From the NCBI GenBank assembly GCA_028622995.1, contig JAJQJQ010000025.1:2418001-2482000 (forward strand): DNA of 64,000 nt, read 5' to 3'. The stretch comes from Panagrolaimus kolymaensis (lineage: Eukaryota > Nematoda > Chromadorea > Rhabditida > Panagrolaimidae). This document shows, piece after piece, positions 12,901-25,526 of this stretch (its first letter is position 1; every line of letters begins with the position of its first letter). The notes under the pieces are model-generated. The model searched no databases, was not told the DNA's origin, and saw only the letters and a program-made list of their open reading frames with translations. A program made the position numbers and the translations under genes.

Positions 12901-15900
12901 CACATAAACATCGAAGCAAACAAAACTTTGTATTGAGAAGGTAAAAGTTGCCTGACGTGGTGTTTTTTAGATTCAGCGGATTAATATTGCTCTAGATTTG
13001 ATTGCTTTGGATTTATTCTTTAACAAAAAAGAATTTATTTGTATTTTAAAAATTTGAAATGAACACAACAAACACGATCACTTCGAGGTGAACGTATCTT
13101 TTTATTGAGAAGGTAAAAGTTGCCTGACGTGGTGTTTTTTAGATTCAGCGGATTTATATTGCTCTAGATTTTATTTTTATTGAATTTTTCTTTAACAAAA
13201 ATGAATTTATTTGAATTTTTAAAGTTTGAAATGAACAAAATAAACACGATCACTTCGAGGTGAACGTTTCTTTTTCCGGAGAAGGTCAAAGTTGCCTGAC
13301 GTAGTGTTTTTTAGATTCAGCGGATTAATAATGCTCTAGATTTGATTGCTTTCGATTTATTCTTTAACAAAATTTATTTTCTATGATTTAATAAAGTCAT
13401 TAATGAACACAACAAACACGATCACTTCGATGTGAACGTATCTTTTTATTGAGAAGGTTAAAGTTGCCTGACGTGTTGTTTTTTAGATTCAGCGGATTAA
13501 TATTGCTCTAGATTTGATTTTTATTGAATTTTTCTTTAACAAAAATTAATTTATTTGAATTTTTTAAGTTTGAAATGAACACAATGGACACATCAACATC
13601 GAAGCAAACAAAACTTTGTATTGAGAAGGTAAAAGTTGCCTGACGTGGTGTTTTTTAGATTCAGCGGATTAATATTGCTCTAGATTTGATTGCTTTGGAT
13701 TTATTCTTTAACAAAAAAGAATTTATTTGTATTTTAAAAGTTTGAAATGAACACAACAAACACGATCACTTCGAGGTGAACGTATCTTTTTATTGAGAAG
13801 GTTAAAGTTGCCTGACGTGGTGTTTTTTAGATTCAGCGGATTAATATTGCTCTAGATTTGATTTTTATTGATTTTTTCTTTAACAAAAATGAATTTACTT
13901 GAATTTTTTAAGTTTGAAATGAACACAATGGACACATAAACATCGAAGCAAACAAAACTTTGTATTGAGAAGGTAAAAGTTGCCTGACGTGGTGTTTTTT
14001 AGATTCAGCGGATTAATATTGCTCTAGATTTGATTGCTTTGGATTTATTCTTTAACAAAAAAGAATTTATTTGTATTTTAAAAATTTGAAATGAACACAA
14101 CAAACACGATCACTTCGAGGTGAACGTATCTTTTTATTGAGAAGGTAAAAGTTGCCTGACGTGGTGTTTTTTAGATTCAGCGGATTTATATTGCTCTAGA
14201 TTTTATTTTTATTGAATTTTTCTTTAACAAAAATGAATTTATTTGAATTTTTAAAGTTTGAAATGAACAAAATAAACACGATCACTTCGAGGTGAACGTT
14301 TCTTTTTCCGGAGAAGGTCAAAGTTGCCTGACGTAGTGTTTTTTAGATTCAGCGGATTAATAATGCTCTAGATTTGATTGCTTTCGATTTATTCTTTAAC
14401 AAAATTTATTTTCTATGATTTAATAAAGTCATTAATGATCACAATAAACACGATCACTTCGAGGTGAACGTTTCTTTTTCCGGAGAAGGTCAAAGTTGCC
14501 TGACGTAGTGTTTTTTAGATTCAGCGGATTAATAATGCTCTAGATTTGATTGCTTTGGATTTATTCTTTAACAAAAAAGAATTTATTTGTATTTTACAAG
14601 TTTGAAATGAACACAACAAACACGATCACTTCGAGGTGAACGTATCTTTTTATTGAGAAGGTAAAAGTTGCCTGACGTGGTGTTTTTTAGATTCAGCGGA
14701 TTAATATTGCTCTAGATTTGATTGCTTTGGATTTTTTCTTTAACAAAAAAGAATTTATTTGTATTTTAAAAGTTTGAAATGAACACAACAAACACGATCA
14801 CTTCGATGTGAACGTATCTTTTTATTGAGAAGGTTAAAGTTGCCTGACGTGTTGTTTTTTAGATTCAGCGGATTAATATTGCTCTAGATTTGATTTTTAT
14901 TGAATTTTTCTTTAACAAAAATGAATTTATTTGAATTTTTTAAGTTTGAAATGAACACAATGGACACATCAACATCGAAGCAAACAAAACTTTGTATTGA
15001 GAAGGTAAAAGTTGCCTGACGTGGTGTTTTTTAGATTCAGCGGATTTATATTGCTCTAGATTTTATTTTTATTGAATTTTTCTTTAACAAAAATGAATTT
15101 ATTTGAATTTTTTAAGTTTGAAATGAACACAATGGACACATAAACATCGAAGCAAACAAAACTTTGTATTGAGAAGGTAAAAGTTGCCTGACGTGGTGTT
15201 TTTTAGATTCAGCGGATTAATATTGCTCTAGATTTGATTGCTTTGGATTTATTCTTTAACAAAAAAGAATTTATTTGTATTTTAAAAGTTTGAAATGAAC
15301 ACAACAAACACGATCACTTCGAGGTGAACGTATCTTTTTATTGAGAAGGTAAAAGTTGCCTGACGTGGTGTTTTTTAGATTCAGCGGATTTATATTGCTC
15401 TAGATTTTATTTTTATTGAATTTTTCTTTAACAAAAATGAATTTATTTGAATTTTTTAAGTTTGAAATGAACACAATGGACACATAAACATCGAAGCAAA
15501 CAAAACTTTGTATTGAGAAGGTAAAAGTTGCCTGACGTGGTGTTTTTTAGATTCAGCGGATTAATATTGCTCTAGATTTGATTGCTTTGGATTTATTCTT
15601 TAACAAAAAAGAATTTATTTGTATTTTAAAAGTTTGAAATGAACACAACAAACACGATCACTTCGAGGTGAACGTATCTTTTTATTGAGAAGGTAAAAGT
15701 TGCCTGACGTGGTGTTTTTTAGATTCAGCGGATTAATATTGCTCTAGATTTGATTGCTTTGGATTTATTCTTTAACAAAAAAGAATTTATTTGTATTTTA
15801 AAAGTTTGAAATGAACACAACAAACACGATCACTTCGAGGTGAACGTATCTTTTTATTGAGAAGGTTAAAGTTGCCTGACGTGGTGTTTTTTAGATTCAG

Positions 15901-18900
15901 CGGATTAATATTGCTCTAGATTTGATTTTTATTGAATTTTTCTTTAACAAAAATGAATTTATTTGAATTTTTTAAGTTTGAAATGAACACAATGGACACA
16001 TCAACATCGAAGCAAACAAAACTTTGTATTGAGAAGGTAAAAGTTGCCTGACGTGGTGTTTTTTAGATTCAGCGGATTAATATTGCTCTAGATTTGATTG
16101 CTTTGGATTTATTCTTTAACAAAAAAGAATTTATTTGTATTTTAAAAGTTTGAAATGAACACAACAAACACGATCACTTCGAGGTGAACGTATCTTTTTA
16201 TTGAGAAGGTAAAAGTTGCCTGACGTGGTGTTTTTTAGATTCAGCGGATTATATTGTACTAGATTTGATTGCTTTGGATTTATTCTTTAACAAAAAAGAA
16301 TTTATTTGTATTTTAAAAGTTTGAAATGAACACAACAAACACGATCACTTCGAGGTGAACGTATCTTTTTATTGAGAAGGTAAAAGTTGCCTGACGTGGT
16401 GTTTTTTAGATTCAGCGGATTAATAATGCTCTAGATTTGATTGCTTTCGATTTATTCTTTAACAAAATTTATTTTCTATGATTTAATAAAGTCATTAATG
16501 AACACAACAAACACGATCACTTCGATGTGAACGTATCTTTTTATTGAGAAGGTTAAAGTTGCCTGACGTGTTGTTTTTTAGATTCAGCGGATTAATATTG
16601 CTCTAGATTTGATTTTTATTGAATTTTTCTTTAACAAAAATGAATTTATTTGAATTTTTTAAGTTTGAAATGAACACAATGGACACATAAACATCGAAGC
16701 AAACAAAACTTTGTATTGAGAAGGTAAAAGTTGCCTGACGTGGTGTTTTTTAGATTCAGCGGATTAATATTGCTCTAGATTTGATTGCTTTGGATTTATT
16801 CTTTAACAAAAAAGAATTTATTTGTATTTTAAAAGTTTGAAATGAACACAACAAACACGATCACTTCGATGTGAACGTATCTTTTTATTGAGAAGGTTAA
16901 AGTTGCCTGACGTGGTGTTTTTTAGATTCAGCGGATTTATATTGCTCTAGATTTTATTTTTATTGAATTTTTCTTTAACAAAAATGAATTTATTTGAATT
17001 TTTTAAGTTTGAAATGAACACAATGGACACATAAACATCGAAGCAAACAAAACTTTGTATTGAGAAGGTAAAAGTTGCCTGACGTGGTGTTTTTTAGATT
17101 CAGCGGATTAATATTGCTCTAGATTTGATTGCTTTGGATTTATTCTTTAACAAAAAAGAATTTATTTGTATTTTAAAAGTTTGAAATGAACACAACAAAC
17201 ACGATCACTTCGAGGTGAACGTATCTTTTTATTGAGAAGGTTAAAGTTGCCTGACGTGGTGTTTTTTAGATTCAGCGGATTTATATTGCTCTAGATTTTA
17301 TTTTTATTGAATTTTTCTTTAACAAAAATGAATTTATTTGAATTTTTTAAGTTTGAAATGAACACAATGGACACATAAACATCGAAGCAAACAAAACTTT
17401 GTATTGAGAAGGTAAAAGTTGCCTGACGTGGTGTTTTTTAGATTCAGCGGATTAATATTGCTCTAGATTTGATTTTTATTGAATTTTTCTTTAACAAAAA
17501 TGAATTTATTTGAATTTTTTAAGTTTGAAATGAACACAATGGACACATCAACATCGAAGCAAACAAAACTTTGTATTGAGAAGGTAAAAGTTGCCTGACG
17601 TGGTGTTTTTTAGATTCAGCGGATTAATATTGCTCTAGATTTGATTGCTTTGGATTTATTCTTTAACAAAAAAGAATTTATTTGTATTTTAAAAGTTTGA
17701 AATGAACACAACAAACACGATCACTTCGAGGTGAACGTATCTTTTTATTGAGAAGGTAAAAGTTGCCTGACGTGGTGTTTTTTAGATTCAGCGGATTATA
17801 TTGCTCTAGATTTGATTGCTTTGGATTTATTCTTTAACAAAAAAGAATTTATTTGTATTTTAAAAGTTTGAAATGAACACAACAAACACGATCACTTCGA
17901 GGTGAACGTATCTTTTTATTGAGAAGGTAAAAGTTGCCTGACGTGGTGTTTTTTAGATTCAGCGGATTAATAATGCTCTAGATTTGATTGCTTTCGATTT
18001 ATTCTTTAACAAAAAAGAATTTATTTGTATTTTAAAAGTTTGAAATGAACACAACAAACACGATCACTTCGAGGTGAACGTATCTTTTTATTGAGAAGGT
18101 TAAAGTTGCCTGACGTGGTGTTTTTTAGATTCAGCGGATTAATATTACTCTAGATTTGATTTTTATTGAATTTTTCTTTAACAAAAATGAATTTATTTGA
18201 ATTTTTTAAGTTTGAAATGAACACAATGGACACATCAACATCGAAGCAAACAAAACTTTGTATTGAGAAGGTAAAAGTTGCCTGACGTGGTGTTTTTTAG
18301 ATTCAGCGGATTAATATTGCTCTAGATTTGATTGCTTTGGATTTATTCTTTAACAAAAAAGAATTTATTTGTATTTTAAAAGTTTGAAATGAACACAACA
18401 AACACGATCACTTCGAGGTGAACGTATCTTTTTATTGAGAAGGTAAAAGTTGCCTGACGTGGTGTTTTTTAGATTCAGCGGATTATATTGCTCTAGATTT
18501 GATTGCTTTGGATTTATTCTTTAACAAAAAAGAATTTATTTGTATTTTAAAAGTTTGAAATGAACACAACAAACACGATCACTTCGAGGTGAACGTATCT
18601 TTTTATTGAGAAGGTTAAAGTTGCCTGACGTGGTGTTTTTTAGATTCAGCGGATTTATATTGCTCTAGATTTTATTTTTATTGAATTTTTCTTTAACAAA
18701 AATGAATTTATTTGAATTTTTTAAGTTTGAAATGAACACAATGGACACATAAACATCGAAGCAAACAAAACTTTGTATTGAGAAGGTAAAAGTTGCCTGA
18801 CGTGGTGTTTTTTAGATTCAGCGGATTAATATTGCTCTAGATTTGATTGCTTTGGATTTATTCTTTAACAAAAAAGAATTTATTTGTATTTTAAAAGTTT

Positions 18901-21900
18901 GAAATGAACACAACAAACACGATCACTTCGAGGTGAACGTATCTTTTTATTGAGAAGGTAAAAGTTGCCTGACGTGGTGTTTTTTAGATTCAGCGGATTA
19001 ATATTGCTCTAGATTTGATTGCTTTGGATTTATTCTTTAACAAAAAAGAATTTATTTGTATTTTAAAAGTTTGAAATGAACACAACAAACACGATCACTT
19101 CGAGGTGAACGTATCTTTTTATTGAGAAGGTTAAAGTTGCCTGACGTGGTGTTTTTTAGATTCAGCGGATTAATATTGCTCTAGATTTGATTTTTATTGA
19201 ATTTTTCTTTAACAAAAATGAATTTATTTGAATTTTTTAAGTTTGAAATGAACACAATGGACACATCAACATCGAAGCAAACAAAACTTTGTATTGAGAA
19301 GGTAAAAGTTGCCTGACGTGGTGTTTTTTAGATTCAGCGGATTAATATTGCTCTAGATTTGATTGCTTTGGATTTATTCTTTAACAAAAAAGAATTTATT
19401 TGTATTTTAAAAGTTTGAAATGAACACAACAAACACGATCACTTCGAGGTGAACGTATCTTTTTATTGAGAAGGTAAAAGTTGCCTGACGTGGTGTTTTT
19501 TAGATTCAGCGGATTATATTGCTCTAGATTTGATTGCTTTGGATTTATTCTTTAACAAAAAAGAATTTATTTGTATTTTAAAAGTTTGAAATGAACACAA
19601 CAAACACGATCACTTCGAGGTGAACGTATCTTTTTATTGAGAAGGTAAAAGTTGCCTGACGTGGTGTTTTTTAGATTCAGCGGATTAATAATGCTCTAGA
19701 TTTGATTGCTTTCGATTTATTCTTTAACAAAATTTATTTTCTATGATTTAATAAAGTCATTAATGAACACAACAAACACGATCACTTCGATGTGAACGTA
19801 TCTTTTTATTGAGAAGGTTAAAGTTGCCTGACGTGTTGTTTTTTAGATTCAGCGGATTAATATTGCTCTAGATTTGATTTTTATTGAATTTTTCTTTAAC
19901 AAAAATGAATTTATTTGAATTTTTTAAGTTTGAAATGAACACAATGGACACATCAACATCGAAGCAAACAAAACTTTGTATTGAGAAGGTAAAAGTTGCC
20001 TGACGTGGTGTTTTTTAGATTCAGCGGATTTATATTGCTCTAGATTTTATTTTTATTGAATTTTTCTTTAACAAAAATGAATTTATTTGAATTTTTTAAG
20101 TTTGAAATGAACACAATGGACACATAAACATCGAAGCAAACAAAACTTTGTATTGAGAAGGTAAAAGTTGCCTGACGTGGTGTTTTTTAGATTCAGCGGA
20201 TTAATATTGCTCTAGATTTGATTGCTTTGGATTTATTCTTTAACAAAAAAGAATTTATTTGTATTTTAAAAGTTTGAAATGAACACAACAAACACGATCA
20301 CTTCGATGTGAACGTATCTTTTTATTGAGAAGGTTAAAGTTGCCTGACGTGTTGTTTTTTAGATTCAGCGGATTAATATTGCTCTAGATTTGATTGCTTT
20401 GGATTTATTCTTTAACAAAAAAGAATTTATTTGTATTTTAAAAGTTTGAAATGAACACAACAAACACGATCACTTCGATGTGAACGTATCTTTTTATTGA
20501 GAAGGTTAAAGTTGCCTGACGTGTTGTTTTTTAGATTCAGCGGATTAATATTGCTCTAGATTTGATTTTTATTGAATTTTTCTTTAACAAAAATGAATTT
20601 ATTTGAATTTTTTAAGTTTGAAATGAACACAATGGACACATAAACATCGAAGCAAACAAAACTTTGTATTGAGAAGGTAAAAGTTGCCTGACGTGGTGTT
20701 TTTTAGATTCAGCGGATTAATATTGCTCTAGATTTGATTGCTTTGGATTTATTCTTTAACAAAAATGAATTTATTTGAATTTTTTAAGTTTGAAATGAAC
20801 ACAATGGACACATCAACATCGAAGCAAACAAAACTTTTTATAGAGAAGGTAAAAGTTGCCTGACGTGGTGTTTTTTAGATTCAGCGGATTAATATTGCTC
20901 TAGATTTGATTTTTATTGATTTTTTCTTTAACAAAAATGAATTTATTTGAATTTTTTAAGTTTGAAATGAACACAATGGACACATCAACATCGAAGCAAA
21001 CAAAACTTTGTATTGAGAAGGTAAAAGTTGCCTGACGTGGTGTTTTTTAGATTCAGCGGATTAATATTGCTCTAGATTTGATTTTTATTGAATTTTTCTT
21101 TAACAAAAAAGAATTTATTTGTATTTTAAAAGTTTGAAATGAACACAACAAACACGATCACTTCGAGGTGAACGTATCTTTTTATTGAGAAGGTAAAAGT
21201 TGCCTGACGTGGTGTTTTTTAGATTCAGCGGATTAATATTGCTCTAGATTTGATTTTTATTGATTTTTTCTTTAACAAAAATGAATTTATTTGAATTTTT
21301 TAAGTTTGAAATGAACACAATGGACACATCAACATCGAAGCAAACAAAACTTTTTATTGAGAAGGTAAAAGTTGCCTGACGTGGTGTTTTTTAGATTCAG
21401 CGGATTAATATTGCTCTAGATTTGATTTTTATTGAATTTTTCTTTAACAAAAAAGAATTTATTTGTATTTTAAAAGTTTGAAATGAACACAACAAACACG
21501 ATCACTTCGATGTGAACGTATCTTTTTATTGAGAAGGTTAAAGTTGCCTGACGTGTTGTTTTTTAGATTCAGCGGATTAATATTGCTCTAGATTTGATTT
21601 TTATTGAATTTTTCTTTAACAAAAATGAATTTATTTGAATTTTTTAAGTTTGAAATGAACACAATGGACACATAAACATCGAAGCAAACAAAACTTTGTA
21701 TTGAGAAGGTAAAAGTTGCCTGACGTGGTGTTTTTTAGATTCAGCGGATTAATATTGCTCTAGATTTGATTGCTTTGGATTTATTCTTTAACAAAAATGA
21801 ATTTATTTGAATTTTTTAAGTTTGAAATGAACACAATGGACACATCAACATCGAAGCAAACAAAACTTTTTATAGAGAAGGTAAAAGTTGCCTGACGTGG

Positions 21901-22249
21901 TGTTTTTTAGATTCAGCGGATTAATATTGCTCTAGATTTGATTTTTATTGATTTTTTCTTTAACAAAAATGAATTTATTTGAATTTTTTAAGTTTGAAAT
22001 GAACACAATGGACACATCAACATCGAAGCAAACAAAACTTTGTATTGAGAAGGTAAAAGTTGCCTGACGTTGTGTTTTTTAGATTCAGCGGATTAATATT
22101 GCTCTAGATTTGATTTTTATTGAATTTTTCTTTAACAAAAAAGAATTTATTTGTATTTTAAAAGTTTGAAATGAACACAACAAACACGATCACTTCGAGG
22201 TGAACGTATCTTTTTATTGAGAAGGTTAAAGTTGCCTGACGTGGTGTTT

Positions 22250-24170
22250 TTTAGATTCAGCGGATTAATATTGCTCTAGATTTGATTTTTATTGATTTTT
22301 TCTTTAACAAAAATGAATTTATTTGAATTTTTTAAGTTTGAAATGAACACAATGGACACATCAACATCGAAGCAAACAAAACTTTTTATTGAGAAGGTAA
22401 AAGTTGCCTGACGTGGTGTTTTTTAGATTCAGCGGATTAATATTGCTCTAGATTTGATTTTTATTGATTTTTTCTTTAACAAAAATGAATTTATTTGAAT
22501 TTTTTAAGTTTGAAATGAACACAATGGACACATCAACATCGAAGCAAACAAAACTTTTTATTGAGAAGGTAAAAGTTGCCTGACGTGGTGTTTTTTAGAT
22601 TCAGCGGATTAATATTGCTCTAGATTTGATTTTTATTGATTTTTTCTTTAACAAAAATGAATTTATTTGAATTTTTTAAGTTTGAAATGAACACAATGGA
22701 CACATCAACATCGAAGCAAACAAAACTTTTTATTGAGAAGGTAAAAGTTGCCTGACGTGGTGTTTTTTAGATTCAGCGGATTAATATTGCTCTAGATTTG
22801 ATTTTTATTGATTTTTTCTTTAACAAAAATGAATTTATTTGAATTTTTTAAGTTTGAAATGAAAACAATGGACACATCAACATCGAAGCAAACAAAACTT
22901 TTTATTGAGAAGGTAAAAGTTGCCTGACGTGGTGTTTTTTAGATTCAGCGGATTAATATTGCTCTAGATTTGATTTTTATTGAATTTTTCTTTAACAAAA
23001 AAGAATTTATTTGTATTTTAAAAGTTTGAAATGAACACAACAAACACGATCACTTCGAGGTGAACGTATCTTTTTATTGAGAAGGTTAAAGTTGCCTGAC
23101 GTGGTGTTTTTTAGATTCAACGGATTTATATTGCTCTAGATTTGATTTTTATTGAATTTTTCTTTAACAAAAATGAATTTATTTGAATTTTTTAAGTTTG
23201 AAATGAACACAATGGACACATAAACATCGAAGCAAACAAAACTTTGTATTGAGAAGGTAAAAGTTGCCTGACGTGGTGTTTTTTAGATTCAGCGGATTAA
23301 TATTGCTCTAGATTTGATTGCTTTGGATTTATTCTTTAACAAAAAAGAATTTATTTGTATTTTAAAAGTTTGAAATGAACACAACAAACACGATCACTTC
23401 GAGGTGAACGTATCTTTTTATTGAGAAGGTAAAAGTTGCCTGACGTGGTGTTTTTTAGATTCAGCGGATTAATATTGCTCTAGATTTGATTTTTATTGAT
23501 TTTTTCTTTAACAAAAATGAATTTATTTGAATTTTTTAAGTTTGAAATGAACACAATGGACACATCAACATCGAAGCAAACAAAACTTTTTATTGAGAAG
23601 ATAAAAGTTGCCTGACGTGGTGTTTTTTAGATTCAGCGGATTAATATTGCTCTAGATTTGATTTTTATTGATTTTTTCTTTAACAAAAATGAATTTATTT
23701 GAATTTTTTAAGTTTGAAATGAACACAATGGACACATCAACATCGAAGCAAACAAAACTTTTTATTGAGAAGGTAAAAGTTGCCTGACGTGGTGTTTTTT
23801 AGATTCAGCGGATTAATATTGCTCTAGATTTGATTTTTATTGATTTTTTCTTTAACAAAAATGAATTTATTTGAATTTTTTAAGTTTGAAATGAACACAA
23901 TGGACACATCAACATCGAAGCAAACAAAACTTTTTATTGAGAAGGTAAAAGTTGCCTGACGTGGTGTTTTTTAGATTCAGCGGATTAATATTGCTCTAGA
24001 TTTGATTTTTATTGATTTTTTCTTTAACAAAAATGAATTTATTTGAATTTTTTAAGTTTGAAATGAACACAATGGACACATCAACATCGAAGCAAACAAA
24101 ACTTTTTATTGAGAAGGTAAAAGTTGCCTGACGTGGTGTTTTTTAGATTCAGCGGATTAATATTGCTCTA
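22250..24170 (+). repeat. Homogenised form-A block near the right edge of the satellite
   Basis: Successive monomers here are almost all one subtype, marked by TTGATTTTTTCTTTAAC, the CACATCAACATCGAAGC variant and CTTTTTATTGAG, with only isolated other forms (about 23030 and 23350). Uninterrupted runs of one subtype suggest recent local amplification. The array ends at about 24272 inside a B-type monomer and passes into a short ATA/ATAATA run. Confidence 0.75.
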
Positions 24171-24272
24171 GATTTGATTGCTTTGGATTTATTCTTTAAC
24201 AAAAAAGAATTTATTTGTATTTTAAAAGTTTGAAATGAACACAACAAACACTATCACTTCGAGGTGAACGTA

Positions 24273-24787
24273 TAATAATAATAAAAATTTGAAATTAAAT
24301 TATAGTTGATTTATGCTCGAGAATTTACAACACCTACTAATAATGTTTTAATATTTTGATAAATAAATTCGATAGTTATTTTGTTTAAGTATGTAATTAT
24401 CTTTCGAAAATTTAAATACTAAATGCTAAAGTCACAACTAACAAAAATATTAATTTCGATCTTCATTCATCTTTCAAATTTTTTCATTTTTTAACGGTTA
24501 TTACAATACTACTGCCTTCATCTGTTATTGCGCCGTTGTGATTCATTTTCGGCTCAAAATAAACTAATCGTTTTTTGCTACAAGAAGCCATGCATTTTCA
24601 GAAACAAAAATGAAGTATGTTTGCTATTACAGCAAAATAATCATCATTTTGCTTTCCGTAGTCGGAAGCAATGCAAGTTCTTCCATCTTCAGATGCTTTT
24701 TAATTAAAATAACAAAAAATGAAGAAAAAAATACAAATAAATATTCAAAAGGTTCTATTATTTATTATTAAACATAAAAAAAGTCAT
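24273..24787. other. Satellite right flank
   Basis: AT-rich single-copy sequence begins immediately after the truncated last monomer. It contains the downstream part of a decayed minus-strand gene (separate entry). A short plus-strand frame from 24610 starts with a signal-peptide-like stretch (MKYVCYYSKIIIILLSVVG), but it lies antisense to the conserved relic frame, so I do not call it a gene. Confidence 0.5.
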
Positions 24788-24930
24788 TCAATGAATTGCT
24801 ATAGGTTTTACTTTCGTATCGATATATTTTTTAAGTGAACATGGAGGAGAAATATTAAAATTGTCATTGGTTAATTGTGATACATTTTTATCATTTGCAA
24901 ATTCTTCTTTACAAATTTTACGTGAGATAC
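24520..24930 (-). pseudogene. Gene relic, copy 1 (paralogue of the relic at 26.33-26.64 kb)
   Basis: A coding-like exon at 24788-24930 follows a good acceptor (TAAATTCAG) and encodes about 47 residues ending KKYIDTKVKPIAIH before TGA. About 90 nt further on, a second stretch reads EDGRTCIASDYGKQNDDYF on the same strand. The second copy reads EDERICFSFDYGKQ at the equivalent place and KVKTIPIH at the end of the first exon. Both copies carry stops or frame breaks after the DYGKQ motif. Conservation of a frame between two decayed copies shows a former gene. I do not recognise the protein. A functional gene with unseen splicing is possible but less likely. Confidence 0.5.
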
Positions 24931-25063
24931 CTGAATTTATTGAATACATAAAAAAAACATCCAAACGATAATGAAATCCTCACAGAATTATCAGGCATTT
25001 ATTATACAAAAATAAAAAAAGCTTTGAAAAAAAGAAACAAATTTAGCAAAAGAAATTTTTTTT

Positions 25064-25526
25064 TTAATTTGTTGTCATTGTGACTTTGTTGTTATTTACG
25101 CTGATATTCATATTATTGTTATTGGATACATCAATAGTTTCAACTTTTTTTTCACCGGTGTTTAAATCAATCGTGGTAATCTGGAAGAAAAAAAAATTAA
25201 ATTTAATAAATTTTTTGAAAAGTAAGACTAAATGTGTTTTAGATCAAAACGTAATGTAACGAAAAGACAACCAAAATTAAGGGAAGGGAAAAGTTTTAAC
25301 TTACGGTCATTGTTTTTCCATCACTTGTAATGGAAACAGAATTTCCGTTATTGTTAACATTGATATTTGAGGAAATGTTATTTGAGGACGAGGAAATATT
25401 TGAAGAAATGTTGTTTGACGAGCTTTGTACGCTAATTTCTCGCTTTGAAATGGGAGCCGCGATGGCATGATGATTCAAAATCAAAAAAGCAAATAATAAT
25501 GCGATTGTTGAGGTAAAACGCAACAT
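25064..25526 (-). CDS. Small secreted Asn/Ser-rich protein, 112 aa
   Basis: Two exons, 25305-25526 and 25064-25180, join in phase 0 across a 124-nt intron (GTAAGTT...CTTCCAG). The protein begins with a clear signal peptide (MLRFTSTIALLFAFLILNHH, cleavage probably after AIA), then a KRE basic step, then repeats of NNISSN and SSSNN, and ends in a second Asn-rich segment (SNNNNMNISVNNN). Many N-x-S/T sites suggest heavy N-glycosylation if it is secreted. No cysteines or enzymatic domain are visible. It could be a structural or cuticle-surface peptide or a processed peptide; function is unknown. Two decayed copies of another gene lie on either side. Confidence 0.75.

Larger units (their letters stand above)
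3790..24272 (+). repeat. Tandem satellite array, 172-bp monomer, about 119 copies
   Basis: Head-to-tail monomers recur every 172 nt (for example AACATCGAAGC at 3791, 3963, 4135, 4307); a few are 171 nt. 20,483/172 gives about 119 copies. Each monomer has a nearly invariant core from GAGAAGGT through TTGCCTGACGTGG and TTTTTTAGATTCAGCGGAT to CTCTAGA. The rest is variable. Three main forms mix: A (ACATCGAAGCAAACAAAACT with a TTTTTATTGA tail), B (CGATCACTTCGAGGTGAACG with ATTGCTTTGGAT) and C (TTTTTCCGGAGAAGGTC with TTTCTATGATTTAATAAAGT). No open frame of 60 codons or more occurs in 20 kb. Monomer length is close to one nucleosome repeat. Function is unknown; such arrays are usually heterochromatic. 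Confidence 0.98.

Noticed and set aside
3790..24272. CRISPR array
   Set aside because: Monomers are contiguous and homologous along their whole length with no unique spacers, and the context is eukaryotic.
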